DNA of 64,000 nt, taken from NCBI RefSeq assembly GCF_030682035.1, contig NZ_JAUXQZ010000014.1, forward strand, positions 1 through 64,000, read 5' to 3'. This DNA is from Brevundimonas sp. Its GTDB lineage: Bacteria; Pseudomonadota; Alphaproteobacteria; Caulobacterales; Caulobacteraceae. A program made the translations under genes and the position numbers. This document shows positions 53,681 through 61,784 of this stretch, in pieces; position 1 is the stretch's first letter; the number at the start of each line of letters is the position of its first letter. The notes beneath the pieces are model-generated. The model was not told the DNA's origin. It saw only the letters and a program-made list of their open reading frames with translations, and did no database searches.

Positions 53681-53943
53681 GGTGTGGCCCCTGTCTCATC
53701 GGTGGTTGAACCATATGTTACACCCGCGCGACCGATCGACCTAGGATAGAATAGGTTAATTTGCAGGCGTTTTGGCAGAGCCGCTCAAAGTCTCGGCAGG
53801 TTCTAGATCTTGGCCCAGGCGAGTGGGTGGAGCCGATGCAGTGGCATCCTACCCAATGTCACAGGCCCCTGATGAGACGTCTCGGTCAGCCATAGTTCAA
53901 CGAGGCACCCGATCACCAAGATCCTGTATTCGCGCGGTGGTGA

Positions 53944-56901
53944 TCAGGACGAACCAAGTTGGATTAGCTCGTCCAACGGCTCAGACCCCCGGAACCAGCG
54001 ACAACGGGCGCGATCCCACAACAGAACAGTCCCTCGCACCTCCTCTTCGAGGGCCTCTTTGAGGAGCGCACGGTATCGGACCGAAAAGGTTCGTTGTTGT
54101 TCATCAACCCCGGTCGTAGACGGGATCGGCGCAATATCGAACACGTAGTCGCCGGCTGAGACGAGAGATGACAGTATCGGCGCTGATTTACGGTCCAACG
54201 ATCCATTGTCCACGCCCCCGTATTCACCTCGTTGGCTGTATTTGTCCTCTCCACCATGGACCTCGAAATCGGTGTGAGTGATCACAACCGACACGCCCTT
54301 CCTGCGAAGGAGATTATATAACTGCGGCCATAGGCCCGGTGCCCGTTCTATCTCCGGGAACTGAAGGAACACGTTGTGGATGCCGTCGATGAGGACCCCC
54401 GTGTAGGGTAACCCTCGGAGCGCGGCAGTTTGCAGACGGCGGGCTATTTTGCCGAGCAGGTCCTCCGGCATTAAGTGACCGGGGTATAGCGACAGGACGT
54501 CCTGCTTAAAGGAGTCTGGCAACAGTGCCCGAGGAGAGTATGGGCCGTGAGCACTGCGATTAGCTAGAACTAGGTTGGGCTCCGGGGTAAGTTCGAACCC
54601 GCCCTCCAATCCTTCAGTATCACTCCCAGAAGCATCATCCGCTCGACCAGCAATGTGCAGCCGTTGGAGGTCAGACGCGTAGTGCTGCTCAGGATATAGG
54701 AACGACACTATCAGAACCCGACTTTCGGTCCATGCTACTCGTCGCTCAAACCCCAACTGTGCCAAAAAGTGAGCACGGGCTAGCCGACGAGCCTCCAATG
54801 GCGGAAGCGGGCGGCGATGAAGGAGCGACAATCCCAGCGCCGACTTTCCGCTGCTGCCTCGCCCCTTTACGAGGATCTGTGAATAGCGCCTGAAGCCAAG
54901 AACTAATCTGCGGTCTAGGCTCCGTCGTCTCGCCTGCGCGATGATGCTACTTCGACTGCCAATCATTGGAGTGGAAAGGTAGAGTATTTGATCGCTGTCA
55001 GGATTGATCCAGGAGCGTGCTTTGGCTTCGTCCGAGATCGCCGACAAGCTAGGCTTCACCCTCAGCCCTCGCGGCGCAGTTAGATGGAAGAGATGAGCAC
55101 CAGGTCGGACTGCCTGGCGTCTGGCTTTCAGCAGCTTCATGATCCGAGTAGGCTGCTGCTCCGATGACTCAAATCCTACGCGATCCAAGCTGATTACTAA
55201 GTCACAAACATACTCCAGCCGCCGGTCTTCCCTTTCCCCTTGTCCAACGGTGAAGATGAAAATCGCCTGATGTGCCCGGCAGAACTCGACGATTTTTGAC
55301 AAGGCATGATCGACCATTTCCTGGCCACCAGAAGTTCCTCTGAAGAGCTGATGGATCCCGTCAATGATGATCAGCCGGAGGCGACGCGTAGGATCCCTTG
55401 TCCTGTCAGAAGCGTCGTCAGGATCACGGGGCTCCAGAATGGGTCGAAGGAGTTCAATGAGAGACGCGGCCACATCGGTTTCGCGACCTTCCTCTGAATA
55501 ATAGTCGGGCGCGTCGATTTTTGCGGCGTAAAACCACGGGAACCGCTCCTGCACCGCTTTTTCATCACCGGTGTCATTGATGGCGCTGCCTACGTCTGCT
55601 GTGAGCCTGACATCCGATAAGAGCGGTGTAGTGCGGGTTAGGTTGGCGGGAATGGCCTCGCGTAGCCGAGCGTCCAAGTCGATCTTCGGTTCTTCGCAGG
55701 ATAGAAACAGTGTCTTGCAACCGAGCGGCGCCAGCGACGCTGCTAACCCGAGGCAAAACGACGTCTTACCAGCGCCGAACGTTCCCGAAACCGCGGCCAC
55801 TAGGTCGCCGCCTTGAGCGAGCCGCAGACCGCCGCGAAATAGGGTGTTCATACCCTCGATCGGGATGGGCAGTCCCGTGAGTTCGGTCACTAGGTCGGCG
55901 GTAGTCGGAAGTTCTTCGATTTCAGGATCGGCTCGCACACTGACCCCTCTTTGGCGCCGGGCGAACAACGGCGAGTCATGGCGATTTAGGTCCCCAAATA
56001 GTTCTTCAAATCGATCTGAGAAGTCCGGATGCGCTGGATTGTAACGCATTTGTAGATGCATCAACCCGCGCATTGCAAGAAAATGGCTAATAAGCATAGT
56101 CTGCGGAGACCCTCCTAGCAGGAGGTCTCGACTAACGCTTCGACGATTTGCAAATGTCTCGTAGGCGCCGCTAATACTATCAACGGACAGATCCAAGGAA
56201 CTTATTCCAAACGAATGCTCGATTTTCTCGAAGAGATATGCGCGAAGCGCCACGATGGCATAAGCCTCGCTGGCAGGATAGTCGGGGTCCGTCAGGATTT
56301 GTTTGGCAATCCAAAGCGGAGAGGGAACGGAAACTCGATAATACTCAAACCGCTTGGCGGACTTCAAGGCTCGCGCCTGGTCGAGCACCTTCCGACTGGT
56401 GGCAAGAGATTGCTGGACAATGGCCGATACCCTTGTCCTCCCGAAGACCATGCCGGTGTCCTCCCAAGCCTCTCCCCGACTGGTTTCGGCTCGCCGCCGA
56501 AAACTTTCACCGGAGTCAGACAGTAGCGCAGCGAGACCTCGATCATAGTCTTGCTGATAGATGTGGGTGTCTAGTTGAGAGCCAGATCCCCAAAATGACC
56601 GTCTCCGTGCCAATCCCACTTGGCGCAGCCAGCCTTCGCTTCCGGCCCGAAGCCCCAAAAACTCACCACGGAAGATGTCGGACGTCTGAACGTGGTTGAA
56701 GCGATAGGTGGTGCCGAGCTCAGGGTTGCCATCCGAGAGGTCGTCTGAGTAGCCAATAGCTAAGGCTCGAAGAGCGTCGTTAGCCGGCACTTTCAGATCA
56801 CTCGCCACCGACACGAATGACGAAAAATGCGCAGCCACAGCCTTTGACGAAGCCCTGATGACGGCGAGGACGAGAGGACTTACTCGGCTCATGGAGCCCA
56901 C
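53944..56901 (-). CDS. Double KaiC/RecA-like ATPase, large uncharacterised protein
   Basis: A 985-residue protein. Residues 1-320 are a helical region without known motifs. ATPase domain 1 (about 345-620) has the Walker A GTFGAGKT (373-380), a KaiC-style pair of Glu in LFLSCEE (403-404) and the Walker B LRLIIIDGIHQLF (510-517). ATPase domain 2 (about 670-930) has GRGSSGKS (680-687) and TGVLIDGIHNVF (835-844) but no Glu pair. The order and the shared IDGIH motif suggest two RecA/KaiC-like folds in one chain. GTG at 56901 has a GAGAAAG at good spacing; ATG at 56892 is the alternative. It is third in a three-gene operon. Confidence 0.6.
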   Translation of the reverse strand: MGSMSRVSPLVLAVIRASSKAVAAHFSSFVSVASDLKVPANDALRALAIGYSDDLSDGNPELGTTYRFNHVQTSDIFRGEFLGLRAGSEGWLRQVGLARRRSFWGSGSQLDTHIYQQDYDRGLAALLSDSGESFRRRAETSRGEAWEDTGMVFGRTRVSAIVQQSLATSRKVLDQARALKSAKRFEYYRVSVPSPLWIAKQILTDPDYPASEAYAIVALRAYLFEKIEHSFGISSLDLSVDSISGAYETFANRRSVSRDLLLGGSPQTMLISHFLAMRGLMHLQMRYNPAHPDFSDRFEELFGDLNRHDSPLFARRQRGVSVRADPEIEELPTTADLVTELTGLPIPIEGMNTLFRGGLRLAQGGDLVAAVSGTFGAGKTSFCLGLAASLAPLGCKTLFLSCEEPKIDLDARLREAIPANLTRTTPLLSDVRLTADVGSAINDTGDEKAVQERFPWFYAAKIDAPDYYSEEGRETDVAASLIELLRPILEPRDPDDASDRTRDPTRRLRLIIIDGIHQLFRGTSGGQEMVDHALSKIVEFCRAHQAIFIFTVGQGEREDRRLEYVCDLVISLDRVGFESSEQQPTRIMKLLKARRQAVRPGAHLFHLTAPRGLRVKPSLSAISDEAKARSWINPDSDQILYLSTPMIGSRSSIIAQARRRSLDRRLVLGFRRYSQILVKGRGSSGKSALGLSLLHRRPLPPLEARRLARAHFLAQLGFERRVAWTESRVLIVSFLYPEQHYASDLQRLHIAGRADDASGSDTEGLEGGFELTPEPNLVLANRSAHGPYSPRALLPDSFKQDVLSLYPGHLMPEDLLGKIARRLQTAALRGLPYTGVLIDGIHNVFLQFPEIERAPGLWPQLYNLLRRKGVSVVITHTDFEVHGGEDKYSQRGEYGGVDNGSLDRKSAPILSSLVSAGDYVFDIAPIPSTTGVDEQQRTFSVRYRALLKEALEEEVRGTVLLWDRARCRWFRGSEPLDELIQLGSS

Positions 56902-56917
56902 CGCTTTCTCTGGATCT

Positions 56918-58009
56918 TTAGTAGTAGAAATCGATCAACTGGGCCTGCGTGGCGCCTTGGATGTCTATGGGCTTCGTCCGAGCCCTCGTGTGGAGAACCT
57001 CGCACACAAGACCCGTTATTTCTTCTTGGGACTCTCCAGTGGATCGCCACTGGTCAGAAAGCTCCTGGGCATCTTGGGAGAGATGTTCAATATATCGAAC
57101 CACACTGCTTTCCTGCGCCCTCCCCAAGGTGCTCGCCTCGCGGTGACGATCTGCCAAGGCTCGGCTCATCGCATTCACGCCGAACTGCTCGGCGGTCAGC
57201 TGCAACAGCGTATCTGCTGATGGACGAGCGTTGTAGACACCCGCAACGACACCTACCAACGACTCGGTCCTTTCCAGAAGGAGCGCGACAACATTGAGTA
57301 AGAGCAGAACCAGCTTCTCGCGAAGAACGGGGAAATCCTCAGCATGACCGACTACGGTCAGGGCGGTGCGATAGGCTATATCGGTGCTGGAGACGCTCAG
57401 GAGCGCAGTGTGCCACCGATTAAAGCGGAGGATGATGTCCGCCGGATGCAACCAGCCTTGGTTTGAATACGCGAGCAGAACAGAAAGGAACCGCGATACA
57501 TTCCCGTCTCGTTCGATAAGATCGAGCATTGTCATCGGATCCGCGCCAAAGAGGCTGGATCCGCCGGCAGTCTCGGTGGCCTTCAGCGGTGAGCCAAGCT
57601 CGCGTAGTATGGCTCGAACATACAGGGCAGTCGCGTCGTCTGGAGCAAAAGGCACTCTCGGCGTGGCACCGTGCGCTTTCCAAGCCCCGTTGAAGAGTCC
57701 CCAGCAGACTTCTTCGAGAAGGTTTTTTTGGACGGCCGAACGCTCCCCCTGCAGCTCACGAGTTTCCAGAGTGATTATCGCGTCTGCGAGAAGTCTAACC
57801 TCTGCACTGCGCAACTCCGCTTTGGGAGAAGTTGGTCTGTCATCGACGATACCTCTCGCCGCCTCGTAGAAGGCAGCAAGTTCAGCGTCGCTCGAAAGAT
57901 CGCGGATGGCGTCGCCCAGGATCTCATCTGCCGAGCGCGCGTTTGCACCCCTCTCAGAGGAAAGGCCGCGCGCTGCATTCGAAATCAGCGAGGTCCAATC
58001 GGGCATCAA
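56918..58009 (-). CDS. Uncharacterised helical protein, partner of KaiC-like ATPase
   Basis: A 363-residue protein of unknown family, predicted mostly alpha-helical with long Leu-rich segments (LREKLVLLLLNVVALLLERT) but no true membrane helix. It ends QLIDFYY. It lies 16 bases before the ATPase gene and 31 bases after the first gene of the cassette, all on the same strand. Base composition is less GC-rich than the chromosome outside the island. A scaffold or effector role is possible, but nothing in the sequence decides it. Confidence 0.55.
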   Translation of the reverse strand: MMPDWTSLISNAARGLSSERGANARSADEILGDAIRDLSSDAELAAFYEAARGIVDDRPTSPKAELRSAEVRLLADAIITLETRELQGERSAVQKNLLEEVCWGLFNGAWKAHGATPRVPFAPDDATALYVRAILRELGSPLKATETAGGSSLFGADPMTMLDLIERDGNVSRFLSVLLAYSNQGWLHPADIILRFNRWHTALLSVSSTDIAYRTALTVVGHAEDFPVLREKLVLLLLNVVALLLERTESLVGVVAGVYNARPSADTLLQLTAEQFGVNAMSRALADRHREASTLGRAQESSVVRYIEHLSQDAQELSDQWRSTGESQEEITGLVCEVLHTRARTKPIDIQGATQAQLIDFYY

Positions 58010-58040
58010 CGTTTCCTACCCGCTTGCGATGAGGGCTGGC

Positions 58041-58820
58041 TCATGCAGTTGGCCACGCGGCGGCGAATGGCCCCGCACCGGGTGTCAGTTGGCCGTAGGT
58101 AACTCCGCGACCGATAGCCTCTGGAAAACCCGGCCCACAAGAATATTCCGGCGAGGCCATCGTGAGCCCTCCTGGCTTCCAGTCCGTTAGGAACGGCCAC
58201 GTCGTATCTGCAAAAGTTGGCCTCCGCCACTCAGTTGGCGGCGGGCCGACCGAGAAAGCGATCCAGTTGGCGTCAGAGCCGTCACTCTCCTTCGATCGCT
58301 TCAAACCCAATCGACATGGCAAAAGGCTGACGTCGATGTCGGCGAGAGGTAGTTCCGGCGAGGTCTTGGACTGGAGACACCAGATCGCCCCACCGTCTGA
58401 CCTCAGAGCCTCGGTCTCCAACCTGGCTAGAAGCATTGCATTGGCTTCGGATGAAGACATCGGAGGCGTGGGGATAGGCCCTATCATCCCTGAGCGAGGG
58501 GGCAGTCCACCTGCGGAAGCCCCCGGTCTCGCGACGAACCGCCGGAAGCTGTTCATCGACATAACATGACCAAACCGCTCAAGGGGCACCGGCGTGATTT
58601 TCGTTCCAAGGCAGGCATGCTTTACGCAAAACTCGTCATGGATGGCGGCGATTTCGGGCTCCGTAGCGCTGTCTGACAAGGTTGCTAGATCGGTGTCATA
58701 CAACGCGCGAAGTGACTCGCCGCCAATCGCAACGTCAGTCCCGTGCTGATCCATTGCGATGCAATCCGCCTGAAGCGGGAAATCCGTCTTTAGCTTTAAG
58801 AAGTTCAACCTCGCCCCCAC
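58041..58820 (-). CDS. Uncharacterised protein, first gene of the KaiC-like cassette
   Basis: A 259-residue protein of unknown family. It opens MGARLNFLKLKTDFPLQADC and contains an AIHDEFCVKHACLGTKITPV segment with two Cys and two His that could bind a metal. The Pro/Gly-rich middle is GMIGPIPTPPMSSSEANAML. It ends in an unusually Gly/Pro/Ala-rich tail. Similarity to nucleases, TIR or SAVED domains was looked for by eye and not found. Tight spacing to the next gene supports joint transcription. Confidence 0.5.
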   Translation of the reverse strand: MGARLNFLKLKTDFPLQADCIAMDQHGTDVAIGGESLRALYDTDLATLSDSATEPEIAAIHDEFCVKHACLGTKITPVPLERFGHVMSMNSFRRFVARPGASAGGLPPRSGMIGPIPTPPMSSSEANAMLLARLETEALRSDGGAIWCLQSKTSPELPLADIDVSLLPCRLGLKRSKESDGSDANWIAFSVGPPPTEWRRPTFADTTWPFLTDWKPGGLTMASPEYSCGPGFPEAIGRGVTYGQLTPGAGPFAAAWPTA

Positions 58821-58934
58821 CCCACGGGGTGACCATCATGCGGCACGCCCGGCATAGGTCAAGTGCAACCACAGTGCGAGGAAAGGGTCATACAGCCCTC
58901 GAGCATCCGCGATACCTCGAAGATCGAGGACCGC

Positions 58935-59076
58935 GTCCGCCAAATCACGGGGAGATCTTCCGATACCTCAGAGTTTGTCCGCCAGATAACGTGGATCACC
59001 CGTCAGTTTGGACCTACAGGCCCGCAGAACAGGGGGACCAGCGGGGTTTCCAGGACATCTTCGTGAACTGGCGGAC
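58935..59076. repeat. Three GTCCGCCA-type short repeats
   Basis: GTCCGCCAAATCACGG (58935), GTCCGCCAGATAACGTGG (58977) and, inverted, GTCCGCCAGTTCAC (59063-59076) lie in the 297-base gap between the KaiC-like cassette and the integrase. They may be protein-binding iterons. Confidence 0.35.
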
Positions 59077-59117
59077 ATCCGCGCCCTAGTATCGCGGATG
59101 CAGTCTCTCGAGCGCAC

Positions 59118-60293
59118 CTAGGCTGCGGATTTGGTGCCCATCGAAGACATGCGTTCGACGGCGCGGCTCACACCTGCCCGCTGAACGTCCTCAAAAAGCT
59201 GCGCATAACGCTGTGTCGTCGATGCTTGTGTCTGGCCGAGGGCTTTGCCGACCGTCATCAAGTCAGAGCCAGTTGAGATCATGAAGCTCGCCGTGGTTCG
59301 ACGAAGGTCGTGGCGGCGGTGATGGCCAATATCGGCCGCCTTAAGCAGCTGGGCCCAAGGACGTTTCAGATCGCACCTGGGCTTTAATCCGTCACGACCC
59401 GGGAACAGGAACTTTGATGGCGGGCCTTCGCCTCGCATGGACTGCAAAAGCATCACCGTGGCTGGGGCCAAGTGTAGTCGATGTAGGATCTTGGTCTTCG
59501 TGTGATGCGAGGGTTTGATCCAGAGCCCGACATCCAAGTCGAACTGGACCCATTCCGCCTTCAACACCTCGCGTAGCCGTGCGCCTGTGAAAAGGAGAAG
59601 CCTCACTGCGTTGGCGGCGTGCTGATCGTGATGGAGATCGCACGCACGCAGGAGGGCCGGGACCTGCTGCTCAGATAGATAGTCCCAGCGTTGATCCTCA
59701 GGGAACCTCTCGACACCTCTGCACGGATTGTCCGTTCGCCACTCGTTTTGGATGGCGAGCGTGAACATGCGGCTCAGGACCGCTCGCAGTCGGTTGGCTT
59801 GGTAACGTCCCGCGCCCTTTCGGGCTTCATTGTGTATGGCGCGAATGTCACCCGGCTTGAGTTCGGCGATCTTGCGCACGCCAAACTTGGGTAGAGCGAA
59901 GCGGTTAAGCAGGCTCCTAGCGTCCTTGATCGTTTGTTCCTGAAGCCCTTTGTCGAGGCCGTAGACATCACAGTAGTAGGTAGCGAGATCCCGGAGGGTC
60001 GCGGCCGACCTTGCTCCTTGTCGTTCGCGGCTAGGGTTGCCTCCTTGATCAACGGCCACCCGATGCTCCCGAGCCGCCTTTCGAGCCTGCTCAACCGTCA
60101 TCGAGGGGTAACGCCCAATGACCATCCGGCCTTGTTCGTTTGTGCGCGAGCGAAACTGAAATATGAAACTCTTGGTGCCCGCAGCGGTGACTCTCAGGCC
60201 AAAGCCCGGAACCTCGCTGTCCCACGTCCGAGAGCCTGGCTCAGCTCGGTCGACGAGGGTCTTGGTGAGGCGGCCGGCGGTCCTGATGGGCAT
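59118..60293 (-). CDS. int: Tyrosine site-specific integrase
   Basis: A 391-residue P4-like integrase. The N-terminal arm-binding domain (DUF4102) shows TKTLVDRAEPGSRTWDSEVP and FGLRVTAAGTKSFIFQFRSR. The core-binding domain and the catalytic domain follow: LLFTGARLREVLKAEW (first Arg), HDLRRTTASF (His-x-x-Arg) and TTQRYAQLF (nucleophile Tyr). The ATG at 60293 (MPIRTAGRLT) has GAAGGAG seven bases upstream. Position next to the duplicated tRNA-Thr end makes it the integrase of the whole island. Confidence 0.95.
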   Translation of the reverse strand: MPIRTAGRLTKTLVDRAEPGSRTWDSEVPGFGLRVTAAGTKSFIFQFRSRTNEQGRMVIGRYPSMTVEQARKAAREHRVAVDQGGNPSRERQGARSAATLRDLATYYCDVYGLDKGLQEQTIKDARSLLNRFALPKFGVRKIAELKPGDIRAIHNEARKGAGRYQANRLRAVLSRMFTLAIQNEWRTDNPCRGVERFPEDQRWDYLSEQQVPALLRACDLHHDQHAANAVRLLLFTGARLREVLKAEWVQFDLDVGLWIKPSHHTKTKILHRLHLAPATVMLLQSMRGEGPPSKFLFPGRDGLKPRCDLKRPWAQLLKAADIGHHRRHDLRRTTASFMISTGSDLMTVGKALGQTQASTTQRYAQLFEDVQRAGVSRAVERMSSMGTKSAA

Positions 60294-60334
60294 GGGTAAC
60301 TCCTTCGCGATCGGAGCTACGAGTCGGGGTATGT

Positions 60335-60352
60335 GGAAGCAAGATGGAAGCA
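60335..60352 (+). repeat. Right copy of an 18-bp terminal repeat
   Basis: GGAAGCAAGATGGAAGCA, one mismatch from the left copy at 32036-32053. It lies between the integrase start and the right att copy. Confidence 0.55.
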
Positions 60353-60468
60353 TACGGACCCGTGCACGCCCGTAGCTGGCCGCCCCCGATAGGGTTCAGG
60401 ACTTCCAACCCTTTGTGTTTGCGGACTTATCCGTAGGAGCCCGTCTTCTAGCGTAGATAGGGCTCGTT

Positions 60469-60516
60469 ATTCGTAATGCGGGGGTCAGGTGTTCGAGTCA
60501 CCTAAGCGGCACCATT
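60469..60516 (+). repeat. att site, right copy (48 bp)
   Basis: An exact copy of the last 48 bases around the tRNA-Thr 3' end (31923-31970). The sequence to its left does not continue the tRNA, so it is the remnant created by integration. Beyond it the chromosomal sequence resumes. Confidence 0.93.
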
Positions 60517-60601
60517 CTCTCCCGACCCGTCGACGACCATCGGTTGATCTGGACGACCTGTCCGGAACGTCCTAGCTAGGCCGCGGTATTCGGAGCGGTC
60601 G

Positions 60602-61249
60602 ATGGCCCAGCGACTCAGCGCGCGTCAGGAAGAATGTCTGAGGTTGACGGCCTTCCAGACCGACAAGGAAATCGCGGCGCAGCTGGGTCTGTCCGAGGCC
60701 ACGGTCAAGAAGCACGTGCACGAGGCCTGCCGCCGCCTGGGCGTCAACCGGCGCAAGGCGGGGCTCGCGCTTCTGGAACGAAACGTACCAGACCCTACGA
60801 AAGACCCCATAGCCGCGCCGGATGAGGTCGCCTTTGCTGGATCCGCACTAGCGGAGTCAGGCGATGGGTTATCAAACAAGGACGCTCCCACACTGGACGT
60901 GGGACGATCTGGAAGCGGCGCTGGACGCGTTCAGCCCGCTTGGGACGGACGACCCGCTGCGGGCCCATCTGATGCGGGGGTTGGCGGACGACGCGGAACA
61001 GGCCGGTCCGCGCGAGCTCCTTCAGCAAGTCCTGAGCGCGGGGTGGGTAATGGCGCAGGTGGGAGCCCAGAGCGCCGCCTCGGATACCGGCCGCCGCCAA
61101 GTGGCTGGGGCCTCCGCCTCATGATCATCGCGGGCCTGGTCGTGCTTTGCGCCCTCATGATGAAGGCCGTCGCCGACATGGTCCTCGCCTACGCCGCGCA
61201 AGCCCAGGCCATCAGCGACATCGTTGTCCCGGCATCCGCCCGGTCCTGA
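60602..61249 (+). CDS. LuxR-type HTH protein, 3' boundary unclear
   Basis: The first ~65 residues are a LuxR/GerE helix-turn-helix: LSARQEECLRLTAFQTDKEI, then AAQLGLSEATVKKHVHEACR. The frame stays open to 61249. After about codon 85, however, its third positions lose the GC bias of coding DNA and the protein becomes Gly/Arg/Pro-rich, while another frame (60864-61124) looks coding. The last 42 codons, starting at ATG 61121, again look real. The true HTH product may be shorter, or a frameshift may join it to the next frame. Confidence 0.55.
   Translation: MAQRLSARQEECLRLTAFQTDKEIAAQLGLSEATVKKHVHEACRRLGVNRRKAGLALLERNVPDPTKDPIAAPDEVAFAGSALAESGDGLSNKDAPTLDVGRSGSGAGRVQPAWDGRPAAGPSDAGVGGRRGTGRSARAPSASPERGVGNGAGGSPERRLGYRPPPSGWGLRLMIIAGLVVLCALMMKAVADMVLAYAAQAQAISDIVVPASARS
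60864..61124 (+). CDS. Small protein overlapping the HTH frame
   Basis: An 86-residue protein starting MGYQTRTLPHWTWDDLEAAL. It has a GGAG eight bases before its ATG and strong GC bias at third codon positions, unlike the overlapping frame. It is acidic and helical (AHLMRGLADDAEQAGPRELL). Its stop overlaps the next ATG (ATGA at 61121). No family recognised. It is probably a real gene between the HTH region and the small membrane peptide. Confidence 0.55.
   Translation: MGYQTRTLPHWTWDDLEAALDAFSPLGTDDPLRAHLMRGLADDAEQAGPRELLQQVLSAGWVMAQVGAQSAASDTGRRQVAGASAS
61121..61249 (+). CDS. Small membrane peptide
   Basis: A 42-residue peptide beginning MIIAGLVVLCALMMKAVADM, a single membrane helix with a polar tail (QAISDIVVPASARS). 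Its ATG overlaps the stop of the 86-residue gene (ATGA), which supports independent translation. It is in the same frame as the upstream HTH gene and could instead be its C-terminal anchor. Confidence 0.45.
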   Translation: MIIAGLVVLCALMMKAVADMVLAYAAQAQAISDIVVPASARS

Positions 61250-61274
61250 GGCTCGACAGCGCCGGGAGCGCGAA

Positions 61275-61727
61275 ATGACGCCCTTTGTCCTGCTGTATCT
61301 CGTCGTCAGTCTGGCCGCCATGGCGATCCTCTGGCTCAAGGGCGGCCATCCGGAGCGACTGGGCGCCCTGTTCTGGCTGGTCAGCTGGATGCTGCAGTTG
61401 CCGCTCAACGACGTCCACTTTGGCGATCTGCGGTGGGGCGTTGCATTGCTGGACCTCGCCTTCTTCGGCGCCTTCCTGTGGCTGGCCCTGCGGTATGAGC
61501 GCTGGTGGCCGCTGGGGGTTTCCGCCTGCCTCCTGCTGGTGCTCGGTGTTCATCTGTCCGCTCTGCTGATCCCCGAGGTAACCCCCATGGGGGAGGCGAG
61601 CGCCCAGCTGGGCCTCGGCATGCTGGCGGTTCTGCTGCAGGCCGCCGGCGCTTTTGAGCGCTGGCTGGCGGGCGAAGCGCCGGCCAGCGCCTCGGCGGTA
61701 TGGAGCCGACGACAGCGAGCGACTTGA
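61275..61727 (+). CDS. Multi-pass membrane protein upstream of metK
   Basis: A 150-residue protein with about five hydrophobic segments (FVLLYLVVSLAAMAILWLKG at the N-terminus). The ATG at 61275 has GGGAG upstream; a longer frame lacks membrane character. No transport or enzymatic motif seen. Its stop lies at the very edge of the palindrome in front of metK, so metK has its own regulated promoter. Confidence 0.55.
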   Translation: MTPFVLLYLVVSLAAMAILWLKGGHPERLGALFWLVSWMLQLPLNDVHFGDLRWGVALLDLAFFGAFLWLALRYERWWPLGVSACLLLVLGVHLSALLIPEVTPMGEASAQLGLGMLAVLLQAAGAFERWLAGEAPASASAVWSRRQRAT

Positions 61728-61751
61728 ACATATAAACATATCTTTATATGT
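61728..61751. promoter_or_regulatory. 24-bp palindromic operator upstream of metK
   Basis: ACATATAAA and TTTATATGT, perfectly complementary 9-base arms, are separated by six bases in otherwise GC-rich DNA 34 bases before the metK start. AT-rich palindromes of this kind precede metK and ahcY genes and are bound by ArsR-family SAM/SAH-responsive regulators (SahR/SamR type). I cannot confirm which regulator binds here. Confidence 0.55.
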
Positions 61752-61784
61752 CTGGCGGCCTTCCCGCCTCCCCGGAGTCCCGTC

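Noticed and set aside
53690..53943. A specific resolution site for the resolvase
   Set aside because: No clear pair of inverted subsites could be made out by eye.
53944..58820. Calling the cassette a known defence type such as BREX, DISARM, Wadjet or CBASS
   Set aside because: None of the hallmark genes (PglX, PglZ, DrmA/B, SMC-like JetC, CD-NTase) can be seen. The ATPase looks KaiC/RecA-like instead.
61728..61784. SAM riboswitch before metK
   Set aside because: Only 57 bases lie between the upstream stop and metK. The visible structure is a DNA palindrome without the loops of any SAM riboswitch class I know.
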